A stretch of DNA of 64,000 nucleotides from Maritimibacter fusiformis (GCF_008086115.1 NZ_VSIY01000003.1:310001-374000); one strand, 5' to 3'; counted from the stretch's first letter, positions 47,345 to 56,822 are shown. The notes: generated from the letters alone by a model not told the origin. Numbers and translations are program-made.

Positions 47345-49018
47345 CTAGTGGGCCCGGGAGTGGTCCCAGTCCTCGGGCTTGGGGAGCGTCTCGAAGGTGT
47401 GCTCCGGCGGCGGCGAGGGCAGCGTCCACTCGAGCGTGTCGGCGTATTCGTTCCAGTAGTTGTTCTCGGTGATCCGGCGCCCGGCGAAGATCGTGTAGAA
47501 CACGATGCCGATGAACAGGATGAACGAGGCATAGGACAGGAAGGCGCCGTAGCTCGACAATTCGTTCCACTTGGCGAAGGCTTCGGGGTAGTCGATGTAG
47601 CGGCGCGGCATGCCCTGACGCCCGAGGAAGTGCTGCGGGAAGAAGGTCAGGTTGGTGCCGATGAAGAACAGCCAGAAGTGCAGCTTGCCGGCCCATTCCG
47701 GGTATTGCCGCCCCGACATCTTGCCGATCCAGTAGTAGACCCCGGCGAAGATGGTGAAGGCCGCGCCCAGCGACATCGTGTAGTGGAAGTGCGCCACGAT
47801 GTAATAGGTGTCGTGATAGAGCCGGTCGACACCCGCCTGGCTGATCACCACGCCGGTCACGCCGCCCATGGTGAACAGGATCAGGAAACCGAAGGCGAAC
47901 AGCATCGGCGTCTTGAACTCGATCGAGCCGCCCCACATCGTCGCGATCCACGAGAAGATCTTGATCCCCGTCGGCACCGCGATGACCATCGTTGCCAGCA
48001 TGAAATAGCTCTGCTGGGTCAGCGACATGCCCACCGTATACATGTGGTGCGCCCAGACGATGAAGCCGATCGCGCCGATCGCGATCAGCGCCCAGACCAT
48101 CGGCAGGTAGCCGAAGATCGGCTTGCGCGCGAAGGTGGCGAAGACGTGGCTGGCGATGCCGAAGCCCGGCAGCACGACGATGTAGACCTCGGGATGGCCG
48201 AAGAACCACAGGATGTGCTGGTAGAGGATCGGGTCACCGCCGCCCGACGGATCGAAGAAGGTGGTGCCGAAGTTGCGGTCCATGAGCAGCATGGTGATGC
48301 CGCCCGCCAGCACCGGCAGCGCCAGGAGGATCATCCAGGCGGTGACGAAGATCGACCAGGCAAACAGCGGCACCTTGAACAGCGTCATGCCCGGCGCGCG
48401 CATGTTGAGGAAGGTGGTGATCATGTTGATCGCGCCCAGGATCGACGAGGCGCCAGAGACGTGCACCGCGAAGATCGCGAGGTCCATCGAATAGCCGCCC
48501 TCGGTGGTGGACAGCGGCGGGTAGAGCACCCAGCCGACGCCCGATCCGAGCTGGTCGTTGCCGCCCGGCGACAACAGCGAGGCCACGCCCAGCATGGTGC
48601 CGGTCACGTAGAGCCAGAAGCTGAGGTTGTTCATCCGCGGGAACGCCATGTCCGGCGCGCCGATCTGCAGCGGCATGAAGTAGTTGCCGAAGCCGCCGAA
48701 CAGCGCCGGGATGACCACGAAGAACATCATCAAGACGCCGTGGTAGGTGATCAGCACGTTCCACAGATGCCCGTTCGGCGTGCACTCGGCCGCCGAATCG
48801 GCAAACATGCGGAAGCCTTCGAGGCACATGTGCTGCACCCCCGGCTCCATCAGTTCGATCCGCATGAAGACGGTGAAGGTGACCGAGATCAACCCGACGA
48901 ATGCCGAGAAGAACAAATAGAGGATGCCGATGTCCTTGTGGTTGGTGGACATGAACCAGCGCGTGAAGAAGCCGCGCGTATCCTCGTGATCGTCCCCGTG
49001 AATGGTTGCGTCCGCCAT
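47345..49018 (-). CDS. ctaD: Cytochrome c oxidase subunit I (aa3 type)
   Basis: A 557-residue catalytic subunit of the aa3 oxidase with twelve membrane helices; it reduces O2 at the haem a3-CuB site and pumps protons. '[14 protein letters not shown]' opens the fold, '[13 protein letters not shown]' holds the CuB His and cross-linked Tyr, 'WAHHMYTVG' the CuB His pair, and 'HFHYTMSLG' the haem a and a3 ligands. As in Paracoccus and Rhodobacter, the gene stands apart from ctaC/ctaE. The cytochrome c550-type gene is directly upstream. Confidence 0.98.
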   Translation of the reverse strand: MADATIHGDDHEDTRGFFTRWFMSTNHKDIGILYLFFSAFVGLISVTFTVFMRIELMEPGVQHMCLEGFRMFADSAAECTPNGHLWNVLITYHGVLMMFFVVIPALFGGFGNYFMPLQIGAPDMAFPRMNNLSFWLYVTGTMLGVASLLSPGGNDQLGSGVGWVLYPPLSTTEGGYSMDLAIFAVHVSGASSILGAINMITTFLNMRAPGMTLFKVPLFAWSIFVTAWMILLALPVLAGGITMLLMDRNFGTTFFDPSGGGDPILYQHILWFFGHPEVYIVVLPGFGIASHVFATFARKPIFGYLPMVWALIAIGAIGFIVWAHHMYTVGMSLTQQSYFMLATMVIAVPTGIKIFSWIATMWGGSIEFKTPMLFAFGFLILFTMGGVTGVVISQAGVDRLYHDTYYIVAHFHYTMSLGAAFTIFAGVYYWIGKMSGRQYPEWAGKLHFWLFFIGTNLTFFPQHFLGRQGMPRRYIDYPEAFAKWNELSSYGAFLSYASFILFIGIVFYTIFAGRRITENNYWNEYADTLEWTLPSPPPEHTFETLPKPEDWDHSRAH

Positions 49019-49143
49019 GCGACGTCTCCCTTGTGCGTTTCCCGCCTGCGATCTGCCGATTTGTCCGCAGGATTTGGAATGTTTTTAAGTCGGGAAACCG
49101 GAAGGGGCAAGTTGTCCCTGCGACAATAAGCCCCTAAAGCACC

Positions 49144-49182
49144 AAAAAAATGGCCCCGCCCGAGTTCTGCTCGGGCGGGGCC
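49144..49182 (-). terminator. Rho-independent terminator of the cytochrome c gene
   Basis: A perfect 12-13-bp GC stem (49153-49165 region with 49170-49182, loop around TTCTGC) followed on the minus strand by a run of seven T (49150-49144). It lies between the cytochrome c stop and the ctaD start, separating the two transcripts. Confidence 0.92.
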
Positions 49183-49216
49183 GGGAAAAGTCGCGGTCAG
49201 CGCGCAGAGCGGGGCG

Positions 49217-49654
49217 TCAGCTGTCGCCCTCTTCGCCGCCGTCGCCGAAGGTGGCGAGGTAGGCGGCCACGTCTTCGCTGTCCTTCAGCTTGAAGGTCAT
49301 CTTCGACTTGGCCTTGTCATCGTCGAGATAGTCCGCGAGGAACGCCTTGGGGTCGTGCGAATACTCGGTCAGCAGCTCCTCGGTCCAGACCAGCCCGGCC
49401 TCGCCCGCGGCCACCAGCGAATCGCCGTACTTGCCTTCGAACTCGGGCTCGGTGCCGGCCTGGCGGCCGATGACGCCCCAAAGGTTCGGGCCGGTCTTGC
49501 CGCCCTTGACGATATCCTCACCGTCCGGGTCGGTGATCGCGTGGCAGGACTTGCATTTCTTGAAGTCTTTTTCGCCGTCGGCGGCATCGCCGTCGGCAAA
49601 GGCGGCGGTGGACAGGGCCAGCAGCGCCGCGGCGGTGGTGAGAAGGGTTTTCAT
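49217..49654 (-). CDS. cycA: Cytochrome c2/c550-type soluble electron carrier
   Basis: A 145-residue periplasmic cytochrome c. Signal peptide of ~20 residues (cut after AFA), haem motif CKSCH near residue 34-38, 'KGGKTGPNLWGVIGRQAG' after it, and the Met ligand in 'SKMTFKL'. This arrangement, with insertion loops and acidic tail (GDGGEEGDS), closely follows Paracoccus cytochrome c550. It ferries electrons from bc1 to the aa3 oxidase encoded next to it. Its own terminator separates it from ctaD. Confidence 0.93.
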   Translation of the reverse strand: MKTLLTTAAALLALSTAAFADGDAADGEKDFKKCKSCHAITDPDGEDIVKGGKTGPNLWGVIGRQAGTEPEFEGKYGDSLVAAGEAGLVWTEELLTEYSHDPKAFLADYLDDDKAKSKMTFKLKDSEDVAAYLATFGDGGEEGDS

Positions 49655-49831
49655 CGCTTTCCTTTCGGTCTCAATTTCGGTTCAGCGGTCCGGTATGCAA
49701 CGCGCCCAACATAGATTTGTTCCCGCCGCACACCATAGCATGTCGTAGGACCGAAACCTGCGGCAAATCGCCGTCGATCTCAAGGGGACTCTCGGTCGCA
49801 TTGACGCACCGCGCGGGGAATCGCGGCCCTT

Positions 49832-50515
49832 TCAAGGCAATGTGATACCGCCCGGGACGGTTTCGGGTGAGGGAAAGGCGTCCTCGAAGGTGGCGCGCAG
49901 GGCAAGGTCGAGGTCGGCCATCGTCACCGGCAGGCCCAGATCGACCAGCGAGGTGACGCCGTGATCGGTGATGCCGCAGGGCACGATGCCGGTGAAATGG
50001 TCAAGCGCCGGATCGACGTTGACCGAGATGCCGTGAAAGCTGACCCACTTGCGCAGCCGCACGCCGATGGCGGCGATCTTGTCCTCGGCGGGCGCGCCGC
50101 TGGCGGTCAGGGGCTTGTCCTCGCGCACCACCCAGACGCCGACGCGCCCGTCACGCAACTCGCCCCTGACGTTGAACTCGGCCAGGGCGGCAATGATCCA
50201 GGCCTCGAGGCGCTTGACGAAGACGCGCACGTCGCGGCCACGCCTGTTCAGGTCGAGCATGACATAGGCCACGCGCTGCCCCGGCCCGTGATAGGTATAC
50301 TGCCCGCCGCGCCGGGTCTCGTGCACCGGAAAACGGCCGGGATCGACCAGGTCGGCGGGATTGGCCGAGGTGCCGGCGGTGTAGAGGGGGGGATGCTCGA
50401 CGAGCCAGATCATCTCGTCCGCCACGCCCTCGGCGATGGCGCCGGCGCGTGCCTCCATGAAGGCGACCGCCTCGTCATAGCCGGTCAGACCGTCGGATAT
50501 GCGCCATTCCACCAT
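49832..50515 (-). CDS. lipB: Octanoyltransferase LipB
   Basis: A 227-residue enzyme moving octanoate from ACP to the lipoyl domains of 2-oxoacid dehydrogenases, the first step of lipoate synthesis. '[13 protein letters not shown]', '[21 protein letters not shown]' (part: [11 protein letters not shown]), '[18 protein letters not shown]' with the catalytic Lys, and '[15 protein letters not shown]' with the acyl-Cys are all present. ATG 50515 begins the fold; the frame to 50632 is unlikely. No lipA nearby. Confidence 0.96.
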   Translation of the reverse strand: MVEWRISDGLTGYDEAVAFMEARAGAIAEGVADEMIWLVEHPPLYTAGTSANPADLVDPGRFPVHETRRGGQYTYHGPGQRVAYVMLDLNRRGRDVRVFVKRLEAWIIAALAEFNVRGELRDGRVGVWVVREDKPLTASGAPAEDKIAAIGVRLRKWVSFHGISVNVDPALDHFTGIVPCGITDHGVTSLVDLGLPVTMADLDLALRATFEDAFPSPETVPGGITLP

Positions 50516-50692
50516 GCCAAACCCCGCATCGCGCCGCCAGATGATGCCCGCGACATACGCCCGGTGCGCGGCAATGTCACGTGCCCGGCACCCGCCGCGC
50601 CCTGCCCCGGCAGGCCCGCGCCGAGGCGGCAACTTTTCGCTTCACATCGTGCGCAACCTTCGCTATTGACCGCGCCACCAAGCCCAGACAGT

Positions 50693-50779
50693 GCGGTCGT
50701 GGCGGAATTGGTAGACGCGCAGCGTTGAGGTCGCTGTGGGGTAACTCCCGTGGAAGTTCGAGTCTTCTCGACCGCACCA
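50693..50779 (+). tRNA. tRNA-Leu, anticodon GAG
   Basis: An 87-base cloverleaf. Acceptor stem GCGGTCG (50693-50699) pairs with CGACCGC (50769-50775), discriminator A, and CCA is encoded (50777-50779). The D-loop AATTGGTAGAC, anticodon arm CAGCG-TTGAGGT-CGCTG (anticodon GAG), a long variable arm with GGGGTAACTCCC, and T-loop GTTCGAGTC fit a class II leucine tRNA. It starts just upstream of the convergent metR. Confidence 0.97.
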
Positions 50780-50811
50780 TTCACTCCGATGTTTCAGACT
50801 CTTCCCGCGCC

Positions 50812-51717
50812 TCAGCGTTTCTGCAGTTTCACCGGCTCGGTGCGCGCCAGGCGCATCATGTGGGCGATGTAGGGCCGGGCCACGTCCTCGTCGCGGGTGG
50901 CGGCATACATGCGCTTGGACAGCCCCGCCTCGGTGATGCGCTTGACCACGTAATCGGGTTTGGCGCGCACGTCGCGCAGCACCCAGTCGGGCAGCACGGT
51001 GACACCGCGCCCGGCGGCGACCAGCATCAGGATCACCTCGGTCAGTTCCACCGCGCGGGTCGATTGCGGCTCGATCCGGGCGGGGGTCAGAAGGGCGGTG
51101 AAGATGTCGAGCTTGGCGCGCTCGACCGGGTAGTGGATGAGCATTTCCTCCTCGAAATCCTCGGCCTCGATGAACGGGCGGTCGGCCAGGCGGTGGCCGC
51201 GCGCGCAGACGAACATCGGCTCGTAGTCGAACAGCGGCGTGAAGGTGACGCCGGGCAGTGCGACCGGGTCCGAAGACACAACGAAATCAACCTCTTCGCG
51301 CCTGAGCGCCTCGAGCGCGTCGAACGCCAGCCGCATCCGGATATCGACATCGACATCGGGCCAGGCGGCGCGGAACTGCTCCAGCACCGGAAACAGCCAG
51401 TCGAAACAGGCGTGGCATTCTATGGCAATGTGCATCCGGCCCGAGCGCCCCGAATGCATGGCGCGAAACTCCTCTTCGACGGCGGCGACCTCGGGCAGCA
51501 CACGCTCGGCCAGCCGCAGGAGTTTCAGCCCGGCGGGCGAAAGCTTCATCGGCTTGGAGCGGCGCTGGAACAGCTCCATCCCGACCTGTTCCTCCAGCGC
51601 CTTGACCTGATGCGACAGGGCCGACTGGGTGATGTGCAGGATATCGGCGGCGCGCGCCAGACCGCCGGCATCATGGATCGCGCGGATGGTGCGAAGGTGG
51701 CGGAATTCCAGATACAT
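50812..51717 (-). CDS. metR: LysR-family regulator, MetR-like
   Basis: A 301-residue LysR-type regulator. The winged helix-turn-helix is 'LARAADILHITQSALSHQVKALEEQVGMELF' (part: LHITQSALSHQVKALEE), the effector domain follows from about residue 90 ('RMHIAIECHACFDWLFPVLEQF' matches MetR's homocysteine-binding half). Start chosen at ATG 51717, giving MYLEFRHLRTI; the frame to 51732 runs into the operator. It is divergent from metF, and palindromic sites lie between the two starts, fitting control of metF by homocysteine-bound MetR. Confidence 0.88.
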   Translation of the reverse strand: MYLEFRHLRTIRAIHDAGGLARAADILHITQSALSHQVKALEEQVGMELFQRRSKPMKLSPAGLKLLRLAERVLPEVAAVEEEFRAMHSGRSGRMHIAIECHACFDWLFPVLEQFRAAWPDVDVDIRMRLAFDALEALRREEVDFVVSSDPVALPGVTFTPLFDYEPMFVCARGHRLADRPFIEAEDFEEEMLIHYPVERAKLDIFTALLTPARIEPQSTRAVELTEVILMLVAAGRGVTVLPDWVLRDVRAKPDYVVKRITEAGLSKRMYAATRDEDVARPYIAHMMRLARTEPVKLQKR

Positions 51718-51762
51718 ATGAGACTGTCTCATAAACTTGGTGAGATTTATGAATTTGTCTCA
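51718..51762. promoter_or_regulatory. Palindromic operators between metR and metF
   Basis: Site 1 is a perfect 15-base palindrome ATGAGAC-T-GTCTCAT (51718-51732). Site 2 has ends GTGAGA ... TCTCAC (51740-51763). Both use the half-site GAGA(C)/(G)TCTC. Spacing and position suit a LysR-type recognition site plus activation site. Confidence 0.72.
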
Positions 51763-51810
51763 CAAGGATGCCGGCGATACAAGACGGGAAACCACACCGG
51801 GAAACCCACC

Positions 51811-52677
51811 ATGTCCACCCCGCGCGTCTCGTTCGAATTCTTCCCGCCGCAGAACATCGAGGCGGCGTTTCGCCTGTCCGACACGGTGCGCGACCTGGCG
51901 CCGCTGGACCCCAGCTTCGTGTCCGTCACCTACGGTGCCGGCGGCACCACGCGCGAGTTGACGCATGACGCGGTGGCGACGATCCACAAGCGCTATGGCC
52001 TCAACGTGGCCGCCCACCTGACCTGCGTCGATGCCAGCCGCGAGGAAACCCTTGCGATTGCCGAGACCTACGCCGGGATCGGGGTCAACGAAATCGTGGC
52101 GCTGCGCGGCGACCCGCCCAAGGGCGCCAAGGGCTTCGTGCCGCATCCCGAGGGCTTTGCCGATTCGGTCGAATTGATCGAGGCGCTGGCGGCCACCGGC
52201 AAGTTCAACATCCGCGTCGGTGCCTACCCCGACCCGCATCCCGAGGCCGCCGACACCGATGCCGATGTCGCCTGGCTGAAGCGCAAGATCGACGCGGGCG
52301 CCACCTCGGCGATCACGCAGTTCTTCTTTGAGCCGGAGACCTTCTTTCGCTTCCGCGACAAGTGCGAGAAGGCCGGGATCGACGCGCCGATCATTCCCGG
52401 CATCCTGCCGATCGAGAACTGGGCGGGCGTGCGCAAGTTCGCCACCCGCTGCGGCGCGCATGTGCCGGGCTGGCTGGACGATGCTTTCGACAAGGCGGCG
52501 CGCGACGGGCGCGAAGACCTGCTGTCGGTGGCGCTGGCGACCGAGCTTTGCGCCGACCTGATCGAGGGCGGCGTCAAGGACCTGCATTTCTACACGCTCA
52601 ACAAGCCGCAATTGACCCGCGACGTGGCCCATGCACTTGGCGTGACGCCGAAGGTGACGCTGCAAGAGGTGGCCTGA
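51811..52677 (+). CDS. metF: Methylenetetrahydrofolate reductase
   Basis: A 288-residue FAD-dependent TIM-barrel enzyme making 5-methyl-THF for methionine synthesis. 'VSFEFFPPQN' has the catalytic Glu, 'YGAGGTTRELT' the phosphate loop, 'HLTCVDASREET', 'ALRGDPPKG' and 'AITQFFFEPETFFRF' are diagnostic. The length is that of the bacterial short form without a regulatory domain. ATG 51811 follows GGGAAACC. Divergent from metR. Confidence 0.97.
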   Translation: MSTPRVSFEFFPPQNIEAAFRLSDTVRDLAPLDPSFVSVTYGAGGTTRELTHDAVATIHKRYGLNVAAHLTCVDASREETLAIAETYAGIGVNEIVALRGDPPKGAKGFVPHPEGFADSVELIEALAATGKFNIRVGAYPDPHPEAADTDADVAWLKRKIDAGATSAITQFFFEPETFFRFRDKCEKAGIDAPIIPGILPIENWAGVRKFATRCGAHVPGWLDDAFDKAARDGREDLLSVALATELCADLIEGGVKDLHFYTLNKPQLTRDVAHALGVTPKVTLQEVA

Positions 52678-52748
52678 GCCGCGGCGAACGCCACGTCAGG
52701 CTTGCACGCGGCGCGGCGGTGGTGATCCTGCCCGCCAGGAGGTGCGCC

Positions 52749-53228
52749 ATGGCCACTGCGACACGCCCCGACGACTTGCCGAGCACCGAGGACGTTCTGG
52801 CGCTTTCGGGTCTGGAATTCATGCAACGGATGAAGGCGGGCGACCTGCCGGGGCCGCCGATCGGCGGGCTGATGAACTATCGCCTGGCCGAGGTCGAACC
52901 GGGCCGGGTGGTGTTTCGCGCCACGCCGGAGTTTTCCCATACCAATCCGCTGGGCACGGTGCATGGCGGCTGGTACGGCACGCTCCTGGACAGTGCGATG
53001 GCCTGCGCGGTGATGACGCTGGTGCCCAGGGGGTCGGTCTATACCACGTTGGAATACAAGGTGAATATCATCCGCCCGGTGCCGCTGGGCGCCGAGGTCG
53101 AGGCAATCGGGGTGTCGCAGCACACCGGGCGCTCGACCGGCGTGGCGATCGGCGAGATCAAGGGGGTCGGGGACGGCAAGCTCTATGCCACCGGCTCGAC
53201 CACCTGCATCGTGATGAAGATGGCCTAG
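52749..53228 (+). CDS. Hotdog-fold thioesterase, PaaI family
   Basis: A 159-residue acyl-CoA thioesterase-like protein. 'FSHTNPLGTVHGGWYGTLLDSAMACAV' (part: PLGTVHGGWYGTLLDSA) has the catalytic Asn/His-Gly-Gly and Asp of the PaaI hotdog, and 'TTLEYKVNIIRPVPLG' is the central strand. AGGAGG precedes ATG 52749. It follows metF by 71 bases on the same strand, but the link is unclear. Substrate unknown. Confidence 0.9.
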   Translation: MATATRPDDLPSTEDVLALSGLEFMQRMKAGDLPGPPIGGLMNYRLAEVEPGRVVFRATPEFSHTNPLGTVHGGWYGTLLDSAMACAVMTLVPRGSVYTTLEYKVNIIRPVPLGAEVEAIGVSQHTGRSTGVAIGEIKGVGDGKLYATGSTTCIVMKMA

Positions 53229-53236
53229 GCCGCGGC

Positions 53237-53288
53237 TGGGGGTTTTGCACCCCCAAACCCCCGCAAGGTATTTTCGGAGCAAAGAAGA
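53237..53288 (+). repeat. Hairpin plus degenerate dispersed motif (copy 5)
   Basis: TGGGGG-TTTTGCA-CCCCCA hairpin (53237-53255) followed at 53265 by AAGGTATTTTCGGAGCAAAG-type sequence. The order, hairpin then GTATTTT ... AAGAAG, mirrors the clearer copies. It sits between the thioesterase stop and the convergent molybdenum-hydroxylase stop. Confidence 0.55.
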
Positions 53289-53297
53289 CGGGGCACG

Positions 53298-55589
53298 TCA
53301 GTCGCGGCGGGCGTCCCGCAACATGCGCCACACCCGTTCCGGGGTGAAGGGCATCTGCGCGGTCTCGACCCCGGCCTGGCGCAGCGCGTCCTGCATGGCG
53401 TTGGCGACCGCGCCCATGGCGCCGACGGTCCCCGCCTCGCCGCAGCCTTTCATACCCAGCGCGTTGGCGGTCGAGGGCACCGGTTCGGTGGTGAAGCCGA
53501 TGGCCGGCACGTCGTCCGCGCGGGGCAGCGCGTAGTCCATGAAGCTGGCGGTCAGAAGCTGGCCCTCGTCGTCATGCACCACCCGTTCCAGCATCGCCTG
53601 CCCCAAGCCCTGCGCAACGCCGCCATGCACCTGGCCCGCGACCAGCACCGGGTCGAGCATGGTGCCGAAGTCGTCGGTCACGCTGTAGCGCACCACCCGC
53701 GCGAGCCCGGTCTCGGGATCGACCTCGACCTCGGCGACATGGGCGCCGTTGGGGTAGGAGCGGGCCGGCAGGCGGGCGGTTTCGCTGACGCGAAGCAGGT
53801 CGGCGCGCCCTTTCGACAGGGCCAGTGCGGCAGTATCCATCATCGTCGGGGTGAGGTTCGAGCCCTTGATGCGGAACACCCCGTCGTCAAGGCGCACATC
53901 GGCCGGATCGACGCCTTCGGCCACGGCCAGGAACGCGGCAAAGCCTTCGGCCACGCGGGCCACCGCGGCGCGGGTGGCGTTGGTCTGCACCGTGACCGAG
54001 CGCGACCCGCCAGTGCCGCCGCCGCGCGCGATGCGGTCGCTGTCGCCCTGCACCACCTCGATCCGTTCGACCGGGATGCCGGTCTGCGCCGCCAGAAAGC
54101 GGGCATAGACGGTTTCGTGCCCCTGCCCGTTCGACTGGGTGCCGACATAGAGGCGCACGCGGCCGTCATCGGTGAACTCGATGGTCGCATCCTCCTCGGG
54201 CGAGCCGAGGATCGATTCGATATAGGTCGCCAGCCCCAGCCCGCGCAGCTTGCCGCGCGCCGCACTCTCGGCGCGGCGGGCGGCGAACCCGGCACGGTCG
54301 GCGAAGGTCTCGGCCCGGTCGAGCACGCGGTGGAAATCGCCCACGTCATAGATCTCGCCCGACACGGTGGTGTAGGGGAACGCCGTCGCCGGGATGAAGT
54401 TCCTGCGCCGAAGCTCCCACGGATCGACGCCCAGTTGATGCGCGGCGCGGTCGATCAGCCGTTCCAGCGCAAATATCGCCTCGGGCCGCCCGGCCCCGCG
54501 ATAGGCTTCGGTCTGGGTGGTGTTGGTATAGATGCCGCGGGATTCGACCCGGGCGCAGTCGATATCGTAAACCCCTGTCAGAACACGCGAAAACAGGTGC
54601 GTCTGGATCATCTGCCCGAACGGGCCGTTGTAGGCGCCGAGGTTGAACACGGTCTCGACCTTGTAGGCGGTGATGCGGTGGTCGGCGTCGAGCGCCAGGG
54701 TCGAGACATGGCGCAGGTCGCGCCCGGCGCTGTCGGTCAGCATCGCCTCGGTGCGGTCCGACATCCAGCGCACGGGGCGGTTCAGAACCCGCGCGGCATG
54801 CGCCAGCACGATGTATTCGGGAAACATCTGCCCCTTCAGCCCGAAGCCGCCGCCGACATCGGGCGTGGTCACGCGCACCGCGTCCGGATCGAGCCCGAAG
54901 GCCGCGGCGATGTCGCGTTTCGGCCCCCAGACCCCCTGCCCCGAAAGCGCCAGATGCAGCCGCCCGTCCTCGACCGCCGCCCAGGCGCCGCGCGGCTCCA
55001 TCGAGGCGATCATCACGCGGTTGTCCTCGATCTCCATGGTCACGACATGGGCGGCATCGGCAATCGCGCGGTCGACCGCCTCGGCGTCGCCCAGCGCATA
55101 GTCGATGCCGACATTGTCCGGGGCCTCGTCATGCAGTTGCGGCCCGCCGGGGGCGAGCGTGACGTGGGCGGGAAGCTCTTCGTAGTCCAGTTCGATCAGC
55201 TCGGCGGCGTCGCGCGCGGCATCGAGGCTGTCGGCCACCACCGCCGCGACCGGTTCACCGACAAAGCGCAGCCGGTCGCGCGCCAGCACCGGGCGTTCCG
55301 GCGCCGCCCCCTTGCCGCCATCGCGCGCCGGGGCCAGTGTCGCCTTGATCGCCACGTCGATGCCGGCGGCCTCGAGGTCGGCCAGCGTCAGCACGAGGTG
55401 GACGCCGGGGGCCGCGTGCGCCTCGGAAACATCAAGCCCGGTGATCCGGGCATGGGCCACAGGCGAGCGCAGGATGTGGCACACCAGCGCGTCGCGGGGC
55501 GCGTCGTCGTCGATATAGCGCCCCTGCCCGGTCAGAAGCCGGGTGTCCTCGAAGCGGTTGCCGCTCTGGCTCTGTCCGAATTTCTCCAA
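53298..55589 (-). CDS. Molybdenum hydroxylase large subunit (xanthine dehydrogenase/CoxL form II family)
   Basis: A 763-residue molybdopterin-binding catalytic subunit. 'RLLTGQGRYIDD' begins the ald_Xan_dh_C domain, 'VGGGFGLKGQMFPEY' and the active-site loop 'EAYRGAGRPEA' (form II type, not the CO-dehydrogenase AYxCSFR) are visible, as is 'GQGHETVYARFLAAQ' and the C-terminal 'GCGEAGTVGAMGAV' with the catalytic Glu. Start is a TTG at 55589 giving MEKFGQ, the normal N-terminus. No small (2Fe-2S) or medium (FAD) subunit gene is adjacent. Substrate is an aldehyde or N-heterocycle, not determinable. Confidence 0.92.
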   Translation of the reverse strand: MEKFGQSQSGNRFEDTRLLTGQGRYIDDDAPRDALVCHILRSPVAHARITGLDVSEAHAAPGVHLVLTLADLEAAGIDVAIKATLAPARDGGKGAAPERPVLARDRLRFVGEPVAAVVADSLDAARDAAELIELDYEELPAHVTLAPGGPQLHDEAPDNVGIDYALGDAEAVDRAIADAAHVVTMEIEDNRVMIASMEPRGAWAAVEDGRLHLALSGQGVWGPKRDIAAAFGLDPDAVRVTTPDVGGGFGLKGQMFPEYIVLAHAARVLNRPVRWMSDRTEAMLTDSAGRDLRHVSTLALDADHRITAYKVETVFNLGAYNGPFGQMIQTHLFSRVLTGVYDIDCARVESRGIYTNTTQTEAYRGAGRPEAIFALERLIDRAAHQLGVDPWELRRRNFIPATAFPYTTVSGEIYDVGDFHRVLDRAETFADRAGFAARRAESAARGKLRGLGLATYIESILGSPEEDATIEFTDDGRVRLYVGTQSNGQGHETVYARFLAAQTGIPVERIEVVQGDSDRIARGGGTGGSRSVTVQTNATRAAVARVAEGFAAFLAVAEGVDPADVRLDDGVFRIKGSNLTPTMMDTAALALSKGRADLLRVSETARLPARSYPNGAHVAEVEVDPETGLARVVRYSVTDDFGTMLDPVLVAGQVHGGVAQGLGQAMLERVVHDDEGQLLTASFMDYALPRADDVPAIGFTTEPVPSTANALGMKGCGEAGTVGAMGAVANAMQDALRQAGVETAQMPFTPERVWRMLRDARRD

Positions 55590-55658
55590 GGTCTCACCCC
55601 GCGCTGTTTCGAGGGGCGAGACTACGCGACAGCGCAGCGGTGTCCAGTCACCGGGCGG

Positions 55659-56822
55659 TCATGGCGCGGGCTGTCGGATGGTCACGAGGTCGTAGGCGCC
55701 GTAGCCGTTGAAGCCTGTGGCGGTGGCAGTGGAATAGGCGCCGATCCCGTCGAAGATCAGGTAATCGCCTTCCTCGACATCGCCCGGCAGGTCCACCGGC
55801 TGCGGCAGCCGGTCGAGCGAATCGCAGGTCGGGCCATAGAGCACCCGGCCCATCGGGGCGCCGTCGCGCAGGCTGCCGTCGGGCGCCACCACGCGCACCC
55901 GGCCCGGCAGGCCCATCAGCGGCACCTCGGCCAGAAGACCGTAGATGCCGTCGTTCAGGAACAGCGAGCCGCATTCGCGCTTCGCCTTGACCCGGGTGGC
56001 GAGGCTGAAGGCCCCGGCCACCATGGCGCGGCCCGGTTCGCACACCAGGCGCGGTGCATCCGGGCCGAAGGCTGCGTCGCGGGCGCTGTGGATGGCGTCG
56101 AACACCGCCTCGAGCGGCGGCACATGCGGCCCGGTGGCTGCCGGAAAGCCGCCACCGACATTGAGCCGGGCCAGGCGCACGCCGGTGGCCTCGGCGATAT
56201 CGGCGCAGGTTTCGATATAGCGCGCCCAGGCGGCCGGATCGGCGCACTGGGTGCCGGGGTGAAAGGTCATCGCGGGGGTGAAACCGGCCTTGGCCACGGC
56301 GCGCAGCAGCCGCGCCGCGCCTTCCGGCGCCTCGCCGAATTTCGATCCGAAATCATAGGCCGCACCGGAAACCGGCAGCGCCAGGCGCACGGCAACCTCG
56401 GTGCCCTGCGGCACCTGTTCGATCAGCTTGGCCAGTTCCGACAGCCCGTCGACCGACCAGGACGCGACGCCCGCCGCGACCCCGGCGGCGATCTCGGCGG
56501 GGCTGCGCACCGGGTTGTTGTAATGCAGCGCCGCGCCCGGCGCGACATCGCGCACCAGCGCGATCTCGGCGGGCGAGGCCACGTCGAAGCCGGTGACGCC
56601 GGCGGCCACGAGGGTATCAAGCACCGCGCGCTCGGGGTTTGCCTTGACCGCGTAGGTCGTCATCCCGTCGAAACCCTGGGCAAAGCGGCGGGCGGTGTCG
56701 GCCAGCTTTTCGGGCGCGAAATAGAGCACCGGCGCCTCGGGGCGCACGTGTTGCAGATGGTCGATCTCGTTTGGCCAGATCTGCGGCCAAATCCGGGGCT
56801 GGGTCTGGGAATAGTCGCGCAT
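55659..56822 (-). CDS. Type III PLP decarboxylase (ornithine/diamino-acid decarboxylase)
   Basis: A 387-residue fold-III decarboxylase. The PLP Lys is in 'MTTYAVKANPERAVLD' (about residue 50), the phosphate loop is 'NVGGGFPA', 'CEPGRAMVAGAFSL' binds PLP and 'YGPTCDSLDRL' holds the catalytic Cys-Asp. This is the eukaryote-like ODC type common in alphaproteobacteria; it makes putrescine from ornithine (or cadaverine from lysine). ATG 56822 has AGGTGAG upstream; ATG 56840 is a possible alternative, 6 residues longer. Divergent from an Lrp regulator. Confidence 0.9.
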   Translation of the reverse strand: MRDYSQTQPRIWPQIWPNEIDHLQHVRPEAPVLYFAPEKLADTARRFAQGFDGMTTYAVKANPERAVLDTLVAAGVTGFDVASPAEIALVRDVAPGAALHYNNPVRSPAEIAAGVAAGVASWSVDGLSELAKLIEQVPQGTEVAVRLALPVSGAAYDFGSKFGEAPEGAARLLRAVAKAGFTPAMTFHPGTQCADPAAWARYIETCADIAEATGVRLARLNVGGGFPAATGPHVPPLEAVFDAIHSARDAAFGPDAPRLVCEPGRAMVAGAFSLATRVKAKRECGSLFLNDGIYGLLAEVPLMGLPGRVRVVAPDGSLRDGAPMGRVLYGPTCDSLDRLPQPVDLPGDVEEGDYLIFDGIGAYSTATATGFNGYGAYDLVTIRQPAP

